Assembly: GCF_015706575.1 (NCBI RefSeq)
Contig: NW_024037056.1
Coordinates: 4,911,176-4,975,175, forward strand
Source: Patiria miniata
Taxonomy: Eukaryota; Echinodermata; Asteroidea; Valvatida; Asterinidae
DNA length: 64,000 bases
Direction of reading: 5' to 3'
A model generated the notes under the pieces. That model was not told the origin of the DNA. It saw only the letters and a program-made list of their open reading frames with translations, and ran no database searches. Below are positions 46,813 through 61,683 of this stretch, in pieces (the first letter of the stretch is position 1; each line of letters opens with the position of its first letter). The position numbers and the translations under genes are program-made.

Positions 46813-49800
46813 TCAAGAGCAGGTGACAGGTTGCTGCTGCTGCTGCTGCTGCTGTTGCTCAGTCAGTGGTGGCTGTTGAGCCGCCAGCTTGCGGGGGTTA
46901 ATAGAAACCGTCTTAGAGCAGTTGTGTGTCTTGTAGATGCCTACCAGACGATCGGCCAACTCAAACATGTTGTTACGCAGCGAGATGACAATGAACTGCG
47001 CATTCTTGGTTCGCTCCTGAGTGAACAATCAAAGAAAAAAATGAAGAGTTTCCACACATCTTGAGATTCATACACTAGCATAAGGAAACAAATGTTTATT
47101 TCATGACTTATTTTACTTTGAATGTGCACAAACCCATGAAGTCTTCGCGTGAACGTCAGGCATCATAGTCAATGTGTTCAAATGTCAATCCAAGTGGTCT
47201 CCCCCAACTCTCCCTTCGCTACCGTTGCAGGGGGTACTTTTGCACGGAGCCCATAGCAATGCCAGAAACACACACGCATAGAGTGCATACCTTAATGTAG
47301 TGTCCTACAATGGAGACATTCTTGAAGTCTAAGGCAGCATCAATCTCATCCATGACATAGAGTGGGTTAGGCTTGAACTGATGCAAGGCAAAGACAAGAG
47401 ACAAGGAGCTCAGTGTCTTCTCACCGCCAGACAGGTTGCAAATATTCTTCCAGCTCTTCTTGGGTGGGCGAACACTAGTTAAAAAAAAAAAGAGAGAGAG
47501 ACGCACATCAGCTTGTCATATAGACACAAAGTGAAAAGGTTCGGGTGAAAAATACTGGAAATGGGTCTGATGTGCTAACATAAGTTCATCCATTAGCATT
47601 AAATTAAAGAAAATGAGTCCACGAAGAATGAATCCACAAAGTCCAAAATCCAAACTATGGATGACCATTTCACCATGATTTTCCATCACATTTTGCACTG
47701 AAAACCCCATGTGCTAGGTCCTCCTTGGCTGAGAAAACCTCATGTGCTAGGTCCTCCTTGTCTGAGCAGTCGTTAAACCTCTGCACATGACGGACAAAAC
47801 TCATGGAACTCAGTTACTAACCTGAAGACAATTCCTTCAGAGAATGGATCCAGACTGTCTACTAGCTCCAGCTCAGCGTCTCCACCCAGCGTGATCATCT
47901 GATACATCTCCTTCAGGTATTCATTGATGGAGCCAAAGCCTCGCATGAACATGTCAAGACGCTGCTTGCGCATGTCTTCCAAGGAGCGACGCTGGGCATT
48001 ACGAGACTCAGTCAGGGCATCGTATTCTGCTACGCGAGCTAGGTAGGCTTCCTCCTGAGAGAACCAATGCAGGTGACAACAAAAGATTTTATTATAGTGC
48101 TTCAAATGTATGATAATATGTCAATCAATACAGCTCGCCACGCAAACTTGGGCAAACACCAAAACCTACATTGTGCACTGATAAAAAGTTGGCATTTGGT
48201 TAAGGTTTAGAAACTAAATCAAGGTTTTCTTCACTGCTTCTTTCGAAGTGGTAGGTAAGAGGGCAGTAGGGCCTTGCATTGTGCTTGAGTATTGGCAATC
48301 TTGTCAGGATATCCCTAAGTAAGCGTTATGGTGCCCTCTATTGGATTGTGGCGGACCTTTTTCTTGTACTGTTGTATAGCAGCCAGGTTGGGGCTCATCT
48401 TGGCTAGCTGTTCCTCACAGACTGTGATCTCATACTGGACTTCCTCTGTATCAATACCGGCCAACTGTTCCTCACTCAGCTCCTCGAGAGATTCAGAGGT
48501 CTCTCCGACCAGAGCATGCAGCTCCAGCTTCCCGAGCTATGGATAAAATCAGGAAAAAACAACATTGGAAATGTTAGCAGCAGACAACAGTTGTGCAATC
48601 TCCACTAGCCCACCCAGCTTCCCAGTGAACCACAATAACAAGCAAAGCAATTTTGCTGTATGTCATCCAAACCTTAGACCCTTTACCTCTTTCTTCCAGT
48701 GTTTGCCTTTCTGTTGGTTCTCTTTGACCAGAGAGTCGTATTTCTCCAGCTCATGTTTGACCTCTACCTGTCTCTTCTTGATCTCAGACTCTTGCTGCTG
48801 AAGTTTCTCAAGCTCAACTGCCCAAAGATAGAGAGAAAAAAGGATACAATAAATTCAAGCAATCAACACCTGATAGTAATTTCTGCAGATTGTAGGTTTG
48901 AGTCCAGTCTGAGAAGGCCAGTATTCTTGAGCACTAATTGCTTCTTACCATCCTGTGTACCTTCCAAAGCCCAAGTTGGAAAATGGCTACTGATGACTGC
49001 CATTTGGGATTTTGCCACAGATTAGCAATGAAAGTATCAATGATTTTTATATTTGATGTGACTAAAAAAGCTGACAGACCTTTGCTCTTTTCCAGTTGGC
49101 CCTCCATGTCCTTCATTTGCATCTCCGCCTCTCTGAACGCCTCCAAAACCTGCATATGCAGTAAACAAGGTGACAGGTTGATACAACTGTAAAGGTATTT
49201 TGGATTTAATATACATTGACCAAAAAACTCCTAAAATCATGTTGCTGTGTTATTTACAATGTCCACTCAAATACAACAATCCAAAGAAGCACATAAAATC
49301 CAATTTGACTTTGCTTGTAATAAAGCATTATTGCTTTTGTCGGTGTCAAAACTATTTTTCATTCTGACAGCTACTAGATATGCATATGGGCAAATCAATG
49401 GGACTATATTGCCTCTATCATACAAAAGAAACACAGAATATGACTAGGTGCCAGAGTCAAGGACTGCCTTCTTCCATAGTTTCTGTAAGATCATATTTCA
49501 TACAGCTTGGTGCATTCTCAAGATCTGAAGGTGGCCATATTTTCACAAATGGTTCTGTAGGGATGAAAGTATTCTGAGTATTGTTATTTTAATATCTCTC
49601 TAGTGAGTTATCGCAGGTAGTACGCACTATTAAGAAACAGAAACATTTTTGGACTGTAAGTCTCACCCTTGTAGCATCATCTTCAAGTCGCTTAAATTCC
49701 ACCTCAATCTTCTGCATTGTCTCAGCGTTCTCCTTCTCTTCCTTTTCCATGTTCTCCACACTCTCCTCTGCACGCTTGATGTTCCTGAGATGAAGACAAA

Positions 49801-52800
49801 ATTACAACCATGTCTAAAACAGATGGGTAAGGACCATTTACATCTTTGCAGCTACTAGTTGTTAGAAATGCTTGATAAAAATCTTTCTGAATCTGTAAAA
49901 TCAAGTAACATGCAAGGCGAAAAATGAGACTTGTAGGTTTACATGATGGACATGAATAAAGTATGGAAGGTTTGTGGAAACACCATATGAATTTTATCTC
50001 TTCTGAGTTGTGTGGTTCTGAGAAGACCTAGTTGTTTTAACTTGATGTTTTGAACAGTGTGCTCTGTTTATCATCTGGAGATGCATTTGCAAATTTTATT
50101 CAATGCATTTCAAATCTCACAGTTGCATCATGTTTGAACCGACCTTAAGTAAGCATTTCTCTGTCCAGGCTGAGCATTATGCTAGCAAATTCAATACAGA
50201 CAGACACAACAAGAATGACCCAAGTGTCACCTACCTTTTAGCATTCTTGATGGCCACCTTGGCCTTGGTGATGCCTGTGGAAGTTTCATCAATTTCCTTA
50301 GTCACCTTATCCAGCTTAGCCTGCTGAGATTTCATCTTAGTGCTTCCTATCTCCATGATTCTATCGTGTAAGACCTTGACTTCTCCCTCAACCTTGGCTG
50401 CAGCATCAGCCACTTTGTTGTATTCTGAAAGGGAAAGTGGAACAATTGTCATTGATCAGACAGGAGTTTTGAGGGAAAGAGTTACATACCTGGACATCAC
50501 TTGACACCCTGTGCACAAACCCTATGAGAACTGGTCTGAAAAATTCCAAGTGCCTTCTCATAAAATGCTTCAATATTTTCCCTGCTAAATTTGACTTTTT
50601 ATGACATGTTATCGCTTTCTGATGACTGATAGGTCACTGCAGGGAAATATTAGTGATGTCCATTTATGGAATTCTTCCCATTATGAGAACAAATGGTCTA
50701 ATTTCTTTAGAAGTCTGTTCATTTGCGCAGGACATGAAAGAAAAGGAGATTGGTATGGGCGACTTACTGTGTCATATGTTAGACACATCCACAATTTAAA
50801 TAGCAGAGGTATATCCATATATGGAAGTTTCCGCAGCGCATGCACTTATTAATTTTAAACAGTGCACCAAACTGAATAATAGATTAATATCAATATCATT
50901 TTGCACATTCCAACAACCATTTTTATGTGCACTTATATATAAAGTTGTTTTCAAGAGTTGTTCCCCATTCATTCATTCATATTTGTCATACCAGTTCACA
51001 GCTAAAAGCTGAATTGCATAGTTATAATATAAAAATCACAAAACTACACACATAAATATTAAGTTTAATGGGAAGACATTCACAAGCTCACTAGTGGAGA
51101 CGTCTCATCACTTTGAATTACTGAGCTTGTTGGTCAGTCTGGGTTGGAAATAGTAGGTACTGTACTGTAAATCAAGGACTTTACTGATCAAACACAGCAT
51201 GGCCTACCCTTGGTGTACTTGGCAGCATTCTTCTCCAGTGCAGTCATGTCAACATCCTTGCCTGAGTTCTTATACACTGTCTCTAGTTCCTTGATCTGGT
51301 CTCGTAATGTCACCTCCTGCTCAGCCTTGGCCTAAAATATAATTGAGAAAAAGACAATCTTGATGCAATCCAATTTTGAGAACAAGTTTCATCTATGGCC
51401 AAGTTCGCGCAAGGACTATAGTTGACCAATGGTTAACTAACGTTTGCCCGAACACTGTCTAGTCAACGGTGGTTGACTACGCTAGTCGACTATTTGGAAC
51501 CAGCTACTGGGGTTGGTTGCTTCGCTGGTAACCAATATCCGCGCGCATTCATAACGCTAGCAGGGAGCCAGGATCCAGAAGATTTGCGATGACATTTTGA
51601 CCAGCGTTTGACTAGAGACGTTCGCACGTTGCTATCAGTGCGCAGGCGTAAGGTACGTCACAAATCAACCACTATTTGACTAATGGTCCTTGCCCGAACT
51701 TCGCCAAGTTTGATCCATCAAGTATCTTGCAAAATTCATTGCAACAGAACATTCTCAACGACTAAATTTTGAATTTAATTTCAGTTTCTTGGGCTGTACT
51801 TCCTATAATTGAAACAAAGGATTAAAAGCACACTAAACAGCAAAGCATTACCTTTATATCCATATTGTGTTTCTTGAGAGTCAGTTTGGTTTCATTCAGT
51901 TGTTTCTCCAGCTCATGGGCCCCTTGCTCTAACTCTCTCAGCCTGTCCCTACACTCAGCTGTGGCTGTGCGTTTAGCCTCCAGCTCACGCTCCATGGCAG
52001 CAAACTGCTCTGGGGTGATGTCCACCACCACGGCACAGCCCAGCCCATGCGTCCCTTGGCCACCTGCTTGCCCCCACCACTCATTGTGCCTGGAAGGACA
52101 GAACGTACCAAATAAATCAGCTCTTATTGTAAAGATTATATTTATTTAATTCTTATTTCAACTGGGTAGCTCATTCAGTGGAACCCACTGTCTCCCATGG
52201 GTTCAAATAAAGAGAAGACAATGTGAAGAAATTACAGGTTAAAGGGAGGATACAAAATTTGCAAACATCACAAAATAAAATGATCAAATTATCATGAAAT
52301 ATCTCACTGGATTGTTAGGGAATGACAGTCTAAAGCATCCTTTAAAGTTGCGGCTCCTGGCGTGCTGACATTTTCAAGAAAAAGTGTATTTTGCCAACGC
52401 TGGTCGGCCGACCAGCGTTGAAAAAAAACTGGCTTTTTTTTCAAAAAGTGCTCCTAATTTTTCATATTTAGTTTGTCTGCGTTTTCTTTGCAATTGATTA
52501 CACACCTGTGAAGACTACAAGCCTGCTAGACTGATCCTCATGATCTTACAATTCCCCAAGTCTATAAATTGCTTTGGTTCATCTTAAGTGGCGTCAGGGA
52601 ACCAGACTACAAGAATATGATTGGTTTTCTTGGTTTTTCTAGCATCTACGAACCCAAAATGTGAAACAAGTCAGTGTAACAATATTTGCTATTACATACT
52701 GATCCTCCAAATCCATTTATTTCTGAAAATTGCAGCAAAAGCAAATGTTGTACATTCCCTTTAAGATGTGGGAGGAAAACCCCAGAAGAGAAGAGTATTC

Positions 52801-55800
52801 TGAAGAAACTCAAAGAATCAGGTAGGGACTGAAAAATAAATCCACATTGGCCCAGGCAGGTAACAAACCCGGGTCAAAGTCGTGAAAGGCGAGGAAAGTA
52901 TCGCTTTGCCAACCCAACTCCCTCATACCAATAGCCATGTTATCATTATTAATACTAAACAAAACAAATCAGGTAGTGGGAAAAGTGCAAGCACTATAAG
53001 TTGCTTTACAGCAACCCCAACACACCTGAAGCGTTGGCGAAAAAACAAAAAAGTTCAACATGTGATCCACAATGTTTTGTATACCCTACAAGGGTTAACT
53101 GAAACTAAGAAAAGTGGAGAGTGCCACAGGATGTACAAGAAATTACAATGTACAATGTATATAGAGTTTAAAAAACTTTAGTGATCAATCCTCAACCAAT
53201 ATGGCATATCAATTTTGCATTGAATATAAACATTCCCCTTTGGCCCATACGGGCCATTTCCAATACAGTGTGCCACCAAGAAGTTGCCACAGCCAGTCAA
53301 TTTTTCGCAGTTCATTGTGAGAGATGGTCAACAAATGCGCCGTGGCGCGGGACACTTAACATTGTAGTTGTAGTTTCGTAAGCGTACGATACAAGTATTT
53401 TTTTGTCTTTTCTTTTTATCACAATGTATTTTTTGTGAGGCGGCAGAATATGCCTCAATTTATAAAAAATTCCTCAAGTTGTCTAGTGGCATTCGTTTAA
53501 AGCTACAGTCCATCATTTGCAGCTATCCAAAAAGTAACTGACATAATTATTGTTGAAAAACATACTTGGTTGAAAGATAGTAAGGGGACTAAACACCCTG
53601 TGAAATTATTCCTTCTGGCAAGCTGTCATTTTGAATAAATCAACGAAAGAAGGCCTTTCCAATGGTGCATCTTAAAATTTCCATTAGTAGTTCGTTTTTT
53701 AATTCGGCGAAATGAGCGCAAGCGTTGACACGACGCAAACGCGCGCGCTGCTATAATTCGTCGGATCAGTGCGCAACATCCCGTAACTGCAATATGCTCA
53801 GTGTGAACGTGTCTCGGACGCGGACGTGAATTCAGGCACAATTCAAAACATGATTCAGCAACTTTTGATTTGAAATCTAGATCCTAGAATGCTGTTTTTC
53901 TCGAAATGTACAGCTGAAGCTGAGCAGAAACTTCATCAGGTTAGTTGTTCAGACCCTTCTTTAGATTTTGAGCATGTTTGTTGCTTCAAACGAACAAAAT
54001 GCACAAATTACAAATGATGGACTATACCTTTGAACCACAGCAAATCCGCCATGTTTTTGTTGTTTGTCAACTCTCCGTGGCAACCATTTGCTGTCGCACT
54101 TTACTGGGAATCGCCCGTTTTGTCTGACAAATGCTGTTACTACAATGCCCACTTTACCTGTTGCCTCAATCAGCTGTCCATTCAGTGTGACCACACGATG
54201 GCGCTTGCTTCCCTGCAGTCCAATCCTAGTAGCTTGGTCTAGGTCCTTGGCTACCAGTGTGTTACCCAGAGCATAGAAGAAAGCTCCAGCAAACTTGGGA
54301 TCCTTCATGCGCACTAGGTCATAAAGACGGGGAACATTCTCTGGACTGTAGACAAACATGTGAGAGTGCAACATACACACACAAAAAGTTGGGTCAATCT
54401 CATATACGTAAGATAGTCTACTCATGCTGCATCATTTTGTGAATATTGACTTACTTATGTGTAATCTTTATGGTTATTTATATAAACAATTTAGAGTTTT
54501 CTTTTAGTAGAAACATACAGATGCAATGAACTGACACCGTGAGGATAAGTGTAAGGATACTTACGCATTGAACTTCACTTGTGCATTCCTAGCCCGCTCT
54601 TCCATCTGAAGTTGAAAAATGATATAACTTTGAATGTATCAGATAGGAAACGACACAACAAAAAACTGTAGAGAAACAAATAATTACAAGAGCAATATTT
54701 TGTAAAAGCCACAATGCAGCGTCAAAGTTCTGGAGGCTCATTTTCTCATTCGATCTTAAACCTTTTCAAAGTTTTAAGTCCCAATGAGAGTCTACAAAAA
54801 TAATTCCTAAAATTGTACTCTTTGATTATTGCGATTAAACATTGCTTTCAGGAATACATTAAGATGTCTGAATGGAAAGAAGTGTTGCCTGATACCTTGT
54901 CCATAGCGATGAAGGTGGCAACCCCCACATTGTTATCTCTCAAAAACTTGACACATTTCTCTGCTGTCTCAATGTTGTTCACCACGATGTTATCCAGTGC
55001 ACCACAGGCAGTAGAGATGGCTACGTCATATTTCTCATCAATGGCTCCAAGATCACCCTACAATCACAAAGACAAAAAAAACACAAACAAATGTAATTCT
55101 TTGTGAGAATTAAGCCTAGCCATGAAATTGGGTCCTGTAATGAATGACATTGATACCCCTTCACCTTTCTGCACTTCACCAATGAGGGGCACCTGTGCAA
55201 CTATTCCATTGTGCAGGAACATTCCAGCAGGAAATCTGAAGTACACAAGGAAACCATACATATTTCACAGCACCCTAAATTAGTTTCTTTTCACATCGCT
55301 GATTCAGAATGACCATTGACAAGTGCTTACCAATCTTCCATGAATGCCTGTAATCTTGCCCCGTCTTGCCTGCTCCATCAGCCCCTCCAGGACCGCCCCA
55401 CGATCCCTGGCAGATTGTAAGGAGCTACGAGCCTCTTCTACCTTGGTGACCAAGGCGTGCAGCTCCTGAGAAGCCTTGGCCTCGGCTTGCTTGATTGTGG
55501 CAAGGTCACTCTGGGCCTTGGGCAGTTGGCTCTGGAGCTGTGGGATTTGCCGCTCCAATTCCTTGATGGAACTGATTGAAAAAAGGAGTAAAGTTGCAGT
55601 CAAGTTCATTTCCAAGTCTTACAAGTCTACTGAAATACAGCTGGTTATTCAAACATTAAGGCGGTCTTAACTCTAGTTCCCTACGATGTGTGGAAAACCA
55701 TTGGAGGATTCAGGACTGTTAGGATTAATGCTTGGACTTAATCCAGCAAAACAATCCAATATTGGACGGTGGACTGGTCTTTACAATTTTCATTTATTAT

Positions 55801-58800
55801 CTATTATTTGCCCTGTATTTTACCAACGTAAAGCTGAGGAAATGGGATGCACGGTGCCTTACCCTTTCCGTTCAGCTAGCGTCGTTGTCGTGTTCTCCAG
55901 ATCAGCTTTAGCCTTCTCCAGCTTAGCCTTGGCACTGCCTTGTTTCTTGACCTGAGTCTCAAGCTCAAAGTCTGCCTCAGCTTTCTTGGACTTGGCCTCG
56001 TTGACAGCCTTCTGCATACCCATCAACTGCTCTTCTTTCACCTGGTAAATTGGAATTGATAGGGGTGTAGTTTCAAAGCTATTTTTGTTGTAAGAAATGG
56101 TCAGGAACTGGACTCAATATATGCATTTTGTTTTGCCCAGACAAGGCTGCAAACATCTCTTTGAGTACTTTTGTATTTACATGTACTGATCACACGGACC
56201 AACTTACATCTTTCTCAGCTTGTAGATCCTGTGTCTCTGTCTTGAGGGAGGCCATAATCTCTCCCATCTTAGCTTCTTCTGTTTTCAGTCTTTTCTCCAA
56301 AGTTTCCTTACCGGCCTCCAGCTCCTTAATCTCCTGCTCACTCTTGGCTGGCACTGCTTGTAACTCCTCCAACTGGCACAGGACAATGACAGTAAATGAT
56401 TCATAACCTTATCAGTGCTTTCATTACCTATGGGTTTGTGGATGTCACTATGTGAATATCAATTTGTTTTGTGAAGAAGCTTTGATTCTGAAAGAACTCC
56501 CAAGGCAAGACCAACAGAACTTTATTAGAAAGGGTATACTATCTGAAACATTGAGAAAACACTCTCAACATTTCTACATGTGCTTTTGAACATGAAACTG
56601 ACAGCATTCCCATTAAAACAAAACCTGTCAAGTCTTTTAACTGATCATACTTTGGTCTTTTCTTTCTGCAGACTCTTGACAAGTTTCTTCTGTTTCTCCT
56701 TGGTATGTTTCAGGTCTTCCCGACACTTCACATCTTGTTGTTCAAACTCTGCAAAGTCTGCCTTCTTCTGTTCTGCAATCTCTGACAGTTTTTCATACGT
56801 CCTGTGATGTGAAACATGGAATTATTAAAAAGGGGAAAAAGAGTTTGGAAACTCCACAGCCATATTTTAGCTGTTACACGTATCTAGTCTGTACCATAGT
56901 TCTCATAGACATTTCTGGATTATATTTTCTACCTAGTTTATTGGGGCATCAAGACCACAATAGATATAGGGAGATGGATCACATGCAAATTTTACTGACT
57001 TGAATATTTTCTTGTTTTCCTTTGTTTTGGTCTTGTTGTCCTCAGCAAACTTGTCCAGTTCTTCTTTCATCTCCTTGAAGGCCTCGGCCACTTTGTTTCG
57101 CTTCTCTTCTGATTTCTTCTCATTCACATTGCAGTCCTGACTGTACAGAAGGAAACATTATATGTTTAAATGTGTGGCTTTTTCAGCAACAGCATTTACC
57201 ACTTTAACTTGAATTATATGTATTCCGAAGGGATTTTCCTTTGATTTATGAAGTAGACATTTTTTTGCTAGGATGCAACCTCAATCCTGCAAAATCCTCC
57301 AACTGCTTCTATGTAGTAAAAATTGCATACAGCCTCGTTGCAATCATGCAAATCCTCCGTTAAGTCTTGAATGTGGTCCTTGGAGGGTGACCACTGCCTC
57401 CATCCTGCAAAATCCTCCAGCAATCACTGTCAACATGTTGCGGCACAGCCAGTGACATCCTGGAGCAGTGCGGAGGATTTCAAGTATAATCTAGGCCTAA
57501 CTTTATGCACGGATGAGCATAAACAAAGTCCAGCCTAAGAAATTGACACAAAGCATACTCCAAAATTAGCCACACACTTTTGCCACATCGCCTCAATCCT
57601 GCAAACTCATCCATTTTGCAAAGAGGATTTTGGAGGGTTAGGGTTAATAATCTGACAACTTGTGGTCAATGAACATCTAAAAGTTAGATAAACTAAAAAA
57701 AATGGGCAGCCTAACATTTCGATCCTTGCAGAATGGCTCTGACAAAGATTCTACCAGGATAGTAACTTTAGACCATCAATTTTTCAGTATTTCAGGTCAA
57801 TCCAGTCAGAGAGCAGTCTGCAGCAGTTTTATTAATTTTAAACTAAAATTAAGACAACATTGTGAAAAAAACCTACACATATTTGCTGAACAGCTTGTGC
57901 TTTTTCTTGGTGATTTCATTCTCTGTCTTGAGGAATTCCTGAGCTTCCTTCATGGGTTTCTCAAGTTGCTCCATTTCAGATTCAACAGCCTTCACGCGAC
58001 CCAACTACAACACACAAGAAACAGTGAGATGATATGTATTAACTGCTAGAGCTTGATCATATTTAGTGATGGTAAAGTTGAACAATGTGACTTTTATGCA
58101 ATGCTATGCCGCAAGCATTTAGTTAGGATCAGGCAGTGTGGACCAATCTAGGGCTGTGCATCGAGAACCAGTTACGTGGAGTACCCGACCGCTGATGTCA
58201 GGAACTGGTTCCAGATTATGGGATCGGGTGCCCATTTTTACATACCAATTTTACAAATACCTAGTATTAAACTTCTCAGACAATGAAAAAACAAAAAGGT
58301 ATTGAGCGTGGAGAATTTTCAAAATGAAAAGCAGGTTACACAGGAAAACAAAACATATTTCACGTTTATGACGCTCACGAATATTGCAGTTTACACTGTA
58401 ACGCTATTAAGCCCACTGTACACACCTGTATTTTGATACATTGATGCACGGATGTGGTAACATCGTGCAGACCTTCAAGAACAATCTGAACAGCAACTTC
58501 CGAGATTTGAACTTTTGGGTTGGGTTTCTTAAACGGGTACCTGGGTACCCATGTTTTTTTTCAGTTGGGTACCCGGTTCCTGTACTACCCATAATGCACA
58601 CCCTTGGACCCATCCCTGCCCTCCTTTCTACCTTTTCTCCTCTTTCTTCATTAAGTTGTTCCACTGCCTTAGCCATCTCCTCAATAGGTTCTTTGTACTG
58701 GTTGCTGCCAATGATGTCCTCTAGATACTCCAACATGCCTTCCTCGTGCTCTGTCTGAGCCTTAGACTTCATCATGGCTATCTGTTCAACCTCACCCTGA

Positions 58801-61683
58801 GAGGGAATTGCAGAGAAAAATGAACAGGAATGAAAATAGGCTGCAATGAATTGAGGTATTCAAGAAACGCATTCACACACGTATGTAGCAAGTGTTTCCT
58901 TCACTTTAAAAAAAGTGTGAAATATTGCAATTTCAGTATCAGTGCATGGCATGAAGTTAATATCAAAACATATATATAAATAGTTTTCAATTTCATTGTC
59001 TCCATACAGTTAAACTGTAATGGAAGTCATTCTGCAAAAAGAGTAATAAGTCAAATAAAAGTTTATGTACTAACAATAAGTGTCAGCCTTATTTCCTATG
59101 TACCTGTAGGATCAAAAACCGGTTATGATCCAGGTCAACACCACTCAACTTGAGCAGAGCAGTGACCTCTTTGAAAGAGACTTTCTTTCCTCCATCCACG
59201 TAATAATTGCTGCTGCTGTCTTGATAAGCAGTACGAGAGACCACAAAGGTGCTGTTGGGAACCACATTGTAGTCATTGTCACCCGGCTGAAAAAAAAACA
59301 AACAAACAAACAAACAAATCCATAATTAGGTTCTAATATAGACCTCTTTATACAATGCCTGAATAAATCCCTGTTATCTGATTGGTAGATCTTTGATCAC
59401 GTCATTGAATTACTTGTCCTAACCCATGGCCCAGCCACACCGAAAAAATAGGTCCATTTCATGGTGTTAAATAGAAATTCCATTGCTCGGTCACATGATT
59501 GGTGGCTCTGACCAATCAGATGACAATGATTTATTCAAGTGTTGTATATAACAAATAATGTTTCACATTCATGCAGTGGTAAGAATAATTTCATTCGAAT
59601 TGCATCTGTCACCTGAAACAAAATAGTGTCCATTGCACTCATAAATAATACTTTGCTTACAATATTCATTGCCATTTTGTTTATGCAGCCATAAGCTGCA
59701 TTATTTTGTTTGGCAAATGTGCCTAAAGAATTAGTTTGTATTTATTTACTCATAATTATTTAGTTTTTGGTATGTGTTGGTTTGAATGGTTCTCTGACAT
59801 ATATTAATCTTTTGAGTTGTTTTAATTGAGAGTTTGAGTTGTCAGTTGTTATAATGAAAGGTATACACACAGACCAATTAAAGGGATTATACAACACTTG
59901 CTTTTGCTGTAATATTCAGAAAAGGATGGATTATATAGCAATATTGTTACACTGACTTGTTTGAAGTTTTGAGTTCATAGATGCTGGAAAAGCCAAGAAA
60001 ACAATCTTGCTCATGTAGTCTGGTTTTTTGACCCCACTTTAATGAAATTTCGGAGCAATTTATAGACGTCCGGGAATTGTAAGTTCAGGGAACTAGTCTA
60101 GCTGGCTTGTACCCATCCATACGGGTGTACTCGATTGTAAACAAAATGCGGACTAACTAAACATGTGAAATTGGGGGCAATATTTGGAAAAAACCCAGTA
60201 TTTTTTTCTAAAGCTGGTTGGCCGACCAGTGTTAGAAATTGATACAAAAATGTCACTTTTCTTGAAATGTCAGCTGACAGCCTGCCTCACTAACAGTCCA
60301 GTAAGGTACTGTTTCATAATAATTTGGTACACATTTTTTTTTTTTTTTGATATTTGCAAATGTTGTATATAAAGTTACCCCAGTGTCGATGATCTTCTGG
60401 AAGTGGACCGCTACAGTGCAGCTGGTCAGGTTACGATGCTGTTCTGATTTGTGGATCAGGACTGAGAGCTTCTTGGAGCGGATCTTGGCAGCACGATAGC
60501 CAAACACAAACAGCATGGAGTCTATTACATTGGACTTGCCACTTCCGTTGGGTCCAATTATACATGAGAAGCTCTACAAGGAAAAGGTCATCATGATTGT
60601 CAAATAATAAAATACGGACAAATTGTAGCAAAGTGTGTAATCATACATTAAGGTGGATAGGTCCATTGTGTACCGGTAACTATAAATGTAATTTAAGTGC
60701 TTTAAGACATCTCAAATTGTTTGCAAAACAACAAAACAAGATTTCTTAACAGCACACTAATGTTATGTAAAAACAAATAATTTCATGAGGAACTGATGAT
60801 TTTTACAGTGTCATTTACACAAAAGGTTACCTTGTGAAATGGGCCAAGGGAGATCTTCCCAGCATAGGACTTGAAATTTTCTGTGACAATCTTGGAGATC
60901 ATGAGTCTGGGTTCATCTGGTGATGGACGTTTAGCTGCACTATTGACACTGGACTGTGAAGTGTTGATTGATGTTTCATGGCTGATACTCCGCGGTGGGT
61001 CAGTCTGGCTTGGAGAAGGCTCATTCTCTTTATGGGATTAAAACGATGAATTTGCTGATGACGGCAAGTTTTCCAACTCTTTGTGTGGATTTAATTGTAG
61101 GTTTGACTTTATTCTTTATCAGTTTCCCTCTTCCACTCTAGAAAGTTTTGAGTTGTGGTCAAGTCCATAACAATGTTGATGCATGTTAAATCACAAATCC
61201 TTTCACAAGTTATCAAGGGAAGAAGACTCATTAAGGAATGCATTTGTCAAAGTTCATATGAATAGTTTGTGACTAGAAACTGAGTTACTTGTGACCGACT
61301 TGTGATAGTTTGTGATGACTTGTGACGTGCGATGGACTGGACTACACTATTGTACATGTATCAAAAATGCAGGTGGACTTATCTAACTAGCAACTAATTT
61401 GCTTACTGGCATTCATACAACTTACAGGTATGCAACTGGGAATTTAGAGGAAAAAAACTCCAAACCACACAAGACTTTGCACAGTGTTTTTCAATTTATA
61501 ATGGCATTCATGAGAAGTAAAAAATGAGGAAATCAGTGGATCCAACGAAAAGTTACATGTAGGTTGTTTTGGCCCTGTCTATGAGAAGTCTGAATAAAAC
61601 AGAAGGCAAAATATTAAACTTTTACCTTTATTCTCCTGTGATTCAGCATTTGTCTCCATAGGTTCCTCAATTTGTCCATCCAT
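46813..61683 (-). CDS. SMC4: SMC4, second copy, frameshifted in exon 15
   Basis: All 24 exons recur: 61626-61683, 60831-61027, 60379-60573, 59104-59286, 58632-58796, 57879-58004, 57000-57136, 56651-56801, 56208-56372, 55863-56041, 55331-55571, 54896-55057, 54565-54605, 54158-54345, 51852-52089, 51208-51331, 50235-50424, 49667-49784, 49080-49149, 48687-48817, 48357-48536, 47822-48054, 47291-47474, 46813-47016. Two coding differences stand out. Exon 4 is 3 bp longer (one extra Gly before KKVSF). Exon 15 has 5 extra bases (a doubled AGCCC on the plus strand, about 52035-52045), which shifts the frame after the hinge motif KGRMG and meets a TGA about 35 codons later. Read literally, the product lacks the C-terminal coiled coil and ATPase half. 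A consensus or assembly error is more likely than a real null allele. Confidence 0.85.
52239..52764. mobile_element. TTAA-flanked MITE, duplicate of 21507-22032
   Basis: Same TTAA ends and GGTCGGCCGACC palindrome, in intron 14 of the second SMC4 copy. Confidence 0.8.
59878..60374. mobile_element. TTAA-family MITE, duplicate of 29138-29634
   Basis: Same decayed right end abutting exon 3 of the second SMC4 copy. Confidence 0.65.
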
